Below are positions 32,714-34,604 of a stretch of DNA of 34,604 nt, piece after piece; position 1 is the first letter of the stretch; every line of letters begins with the position of its first letter. The stretch covers positions 1 to 34,604 of the forward strand of contig JAAFJU010000038.1 in the NCBI GenBank assembly GCA_013298165.1. Reading direction: 5' to 3'. The DNA is from Synechococcales cyanobacterium bin31.maxbin.ball.101. Lineage in GTDB: Bacteria > Cyanobacteriota > Cyanobacteriia > Leptolyngbyales > Leptolyngbyaceae. The notes under the pieces were generated by a model, which saw only the letters and a list, made by a program, of their open reading frames with translations, was not told the origin of the DNA and did no database searches. Both the position numbers and the translations under genes were made by a program.

Positions 32714-33370
32714 TTAAAGACTAAAGGGCGTTAAATCCCGATCGCCATAGGTCATGTTCCGATCGACGGCACCCAAAGTTTGGTGATAGCTTTTGGGGTT
32801 TTGCACACAATTGACAATCAATTCTGCCACATCCGATCGATGAATCAAGCCACCTACACTTGGGTCACTAATCAAAATGCCGTTTCCCGTAGCAGGCTCC
32901 GACTTCAAGCCACCCGGACGAATAATCGTATAGGTCAACCCGCTTGCAATCAAATGCTGTTCTGCCCGGTCTTTCTCTTTTAAGACGGCCCCAAGCGTTT
33001 GCAAAGCGGCTTCGGGAAGCGCGATCGAACTATCTCCTGTGCCCAGTGAAGTGATTAAAATAAAATGTTTGGCTCCTGCCGCCACCGCTGCATCGATCAA
33101 ATTGCGATTTCCTACAAAATCCGATCGCACCTGGTCGGGCGACATTCCCCCAATCGTGCTGATTACCGTTTCGATCGTCTTTCCAGCCATGGCATTCGTC
33201 AGATCTTCTGGATTCATCGCATCCCCCGATCGCGTTTCAATGCCCAGGGCTGTGACAGCGGGCTGAGGCTGACGCAGGAGGGCGATCGTGGGAATGTCCC
33301 TTTGCACTAGGCGAGTGGCGACTTCGAGACCCACACCCCGACTAGCTCCAGCAAGAAAAACAGTAGACAT
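32714..33370 (-). CDS. NAD(P)-binding atypical SDR protein
   Basis: 218 residues. Rossmann motif VFLAGASRGVGLEVA at the N-terminus (GxxxGVG), then STIGG, ITSLGTGDSS and a tail typical of atypical short-chain dehydrogenases that bind NAD(P)H (the Ycf39/NmrA-like group). The YxxxK catalytic pair of classical SDRs is not clear: KEKDRAEQHLIASGLTYTIIRPGG fits the atypical type. It is upstream of the P450 gene by 26 bp, so the two may act together in modifying a small molecule, or the SDR may be a regulator or chaperone. Divergent from cobD. Confidence 0.85.
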   Translation of the reverse strand: MSTVFLAGASRGVGLEVATRLVQRDIPTIALLRQPQPAVTALGIETRSGDAMNPEDLTNAMAGKTIETVISTIGGMSPDQVRSDFVGNRNLIDAAVAAGAKHFILITSLGTGDSSIALPEAALQTLGAVLKEKDRAEQHLIASGLTYTIIRPGGLKSEPATGNGILISDPSVGGLIHRSDVAELIVNCVQNPKSYHQTLGAVDRNMTYGDRDLTPFSL

Positions 33371-33479
33371 GATGAAAAGAGTTTTGTAAGAATGGTTTAC
33401 TGATCTTATCGTGGATTGGAATCGCGGATTGAATCTGTGGCAATCTTAGGTTTTACGATCGTGGGTTCGTTATTTTTCT

Positions 33480-34436
33480 ATGTGGATTCTTCTTCTAGCA
33501 GCTATTGTAGATTTCTTGGTCGGGGATCCATGGGATTGGCTCCATCCGGTTCAAGTCATCGGTTGGGGCATTAGCGCCCTGAGTCAGACGGCGCTCAAAA
33601 CTTGCAAACGACCCATCGCTCAATTCCTCGCAGGTTTAGCTCTAGCTTTAATCATTATTTTAGGCAGCGCTACGATCGCCCATGTGATGATTCACCTCGC
33701 GCAGACCATCCATCCCCTCCTCGGCATCGCGATCGAAACCATAGTACTAGCCAGTTGTTTTGCAGGCCGGAGTCTGAGAGATGCAGCGGAGTCTGTTTTA
33801 AAGCCGATCGAAGCGGAAGATTGGGAGACGGCGCGATCGCAGCTTAGTCGCTATGTCGGTCGGGATACGGCGGATCTCGATCGATCGGAAATGTTGCGTG
33901 CTGTATTGGAAACCGTTGCTGAGAATGGTGTCGATGGTGTCATGGCTCCTTTGTTTTGGGCGATCGTTGGACTATTCACACCACTAAGTCCCGCAGTGTT
34001 AGCCATCGCATTTAAAGCCACGAGTACGATCGATTCGATGATTGGTTATAAAAAGCATCCCTATCGCCATTTAGGAACAGCGGGCGCGATCGCGGATGAC
34101 ATTCTCACCTACATTCCCTGTCGGCTGATGGTCTTAACTCTCGGCATCATGTCACACCATCCGATCGAACTTTGGAAACACTGCGCTAAAGACGGCAGCC
34201 AAGACCCCAGCCCGAACTCCGGCTGGAGCGAATGTGCCTACGCCATTGCCCTGGGGGTTCAACTCGGAGGACTCAATACCTACCAAGGCGTTCCCCGCCC
34301 TAAGCCGCTACTTGGAATCCCACAACGACCCATTACGCCAGACGCGATCCGATCGGCCCTGACTCTAAATCGACGCGCATTTTTAAGTTGGCTTTGTTTT
34401 GCAGGGGCGATCGTTCTTATGCGGGGGAATGGGTAA
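33480..34436 (+). CDS. cobD: Adenosylcobinamide-phosphate synthase (CobD/CbiB)
   Basis: Inner-membrane step of cobalamin (in cyanobacteria often pseudocobalamin) synthesis that attaches the aminopropanol arm to cobyric acid. 318 residues with about five membrane helices. Signatures: DFLVGDPWDWLHPVQVIG near the N-terminus, AGRSLRDAA, LSRYVGRDTADLDRSEMLRAVLETVAENGVDGVMAP, KATSTIDSMIGYK and ADDILTYIPCRLM. ATG at 33480. The 109-bp gap to the divergent SDR gene should hold both promoters. Confidence 0.96.
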   Translation: MWILLLAAIVDFLVGDPWDWLHPVQVIGWGISALSQTALKTCKRPIAQFLAGLALALIIILGSATIAHVMIHLAQTIHPLLGIAIETIVLASCFAGRSLRDAAESVLKPIEAEDWETARSQLSRYVGRDTADLDRSEMLRAVLETVAENGVDGVMAPLFWAIVGLFTPLSPAVLAIAFKATSTIDSMIGYKKHPYRHLGTAGAIADDILTYIPCRLMVLTLGIMSHHPIELWKHCAKDGSQDPSPNSGWSECAYAIALGVQLGGLNTYQGVPRPKPLLGIPQRPITPDAIRSALTLNRRAFLSWLCFAGAIVLMRGNG

Positions 34437-34604
34437 GAATGCCTGCCAAAATTAGAACCAGTTGTTCTAGATCTTCAGGAACACGATAAATCTTGAGGTC
34501 TTGGGTCACGGTGCGCTGCTTGCGATCGAAACAACCGAAGACCCACGATTCGCCTGTGGTGACAGCACCGTAGAGGAGGGGATGGGGCGCATCTGTCCAT
34601 TGGT
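34417..34604 (-). CDS. C-terminal end of an unknown cyanobacterial protein (runs off the window)
   Basis: The minus-strand frame ending at TAA 34417-34419 reads QWTDAPHPLLYGAVTTGESW, then VFGCFDRKQRTVTQDLKIYR, then VPEDLEQLVLILAGILTHSPA. I know endings of this kind (TTGE.W.FG, TQDL..YRVP.DLE.L) from cyanobacterial hypothetical proteins, some annotated as restriction-endonuclease-like, but cannot assign one. The gene enters from the right edge and overlaps the last 20 bp of cobD, tail to tail. Confidence 0.6.
   Translation of the reverse strand, partial: QWTDAPHPLLYGAVTTGESWVFGCFDRKQRTVTQDLKIYRVPEDLEQLVLILAGILTHSPA

Noticed and set aside
1-34604. CRISPR array, tRNA or rRNA genes
   Set aside because: No regularly spaced identical repeats with unique spacers, no cloverleaf-like T-loop sequences and no rRNA-like stretch was found by eye on either strand.

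Overview
The window is chromosomal DNA from a cyanobacterium. The HIP1 octamer GCGATCGC and its CGATCG core occur throughout, inside genes and between them. The gene families also fit: an Mrp antiporter cluster of the cyanobacterial type, a CYP110-like cytochrome P450, and an iron-sulfur/metallo-beta-lactamase fusion protein. No rRNA, tRNA, CRISPR array or phage module was found. The exact genus cannot be read from the sequence.

Layout. (1) 1-601: the end of an IS3-family insertion sequence sits inside a membrane sensor gene and truncates it. (2) 719-9142, all on the minus strand: a ferredoxin-like/MBL-fold protein, a COG2509 flavoprotein, purF, rarA and acnB. These are housekeeping genes with dispersed palindromes and CGATCGATCG clusters between them. 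(3) About 9200-16255: an accessory island of small genes on both strands. It holds an orphan HicB, brnT/brnA, two orphan ParD-like antitoxins, hicA/hicB, a second HicB-like antitoxin, a BrnT toxin paired with a two-domain antitoxin carrying DUF4926, a SUKH (SMI1/KNR4)-like immunity protein, a NUDIX hydrolase and several unrecognised proteins. Short repeats flank several of the cassettes, and part of the island is AT-rich. (4) 16430-20863: murD and topA on the plus strand, then a 364-bp stretch of consecutive RNA-like hairpins (about 20919-21196) that looks like a TnpB/omega-RNA or MITE relic. (5) 21228-26913: a CocE/NonD hydrolase whose coding sequence contains two in-frame copies of a dispersed GC-rich repeat, a VanX-like lipoprotein, the formaldehyde pair adhC-fghA, and a PPK2 polyphosphate kinase. 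(6) 27066-31067, minus strand: a seven-gene Mrp Na+/H+ antiporter operon whose neighbouring genes are joined by ATGA overlaps. (7) 31335-34604: an NAD(P)-binding SDR with a P450 (minus strand), divergent cobD (plus strand), and the 3' end of an unknown gene running in from the right edge.

How the genes work together. AdhC and FghA form the glutathione-dependent formaldehyde oxidation pathway. The Mrp genes encode one membrane complex. HicAB and BrnTA are toxin-antitoxin pairs, and the orphan antitoxins and immunity-like genes suggest a site where such modules arrive, swap and decay. The best candidates for something new are the cassettes with shared flanks (9201-9532 and 11087-11508), the BrnT/antitoxin-DUF4926 module (14146-14887), the structured RNA-like region after topA, and the repeat that has become protein in the CocE hydrolase.
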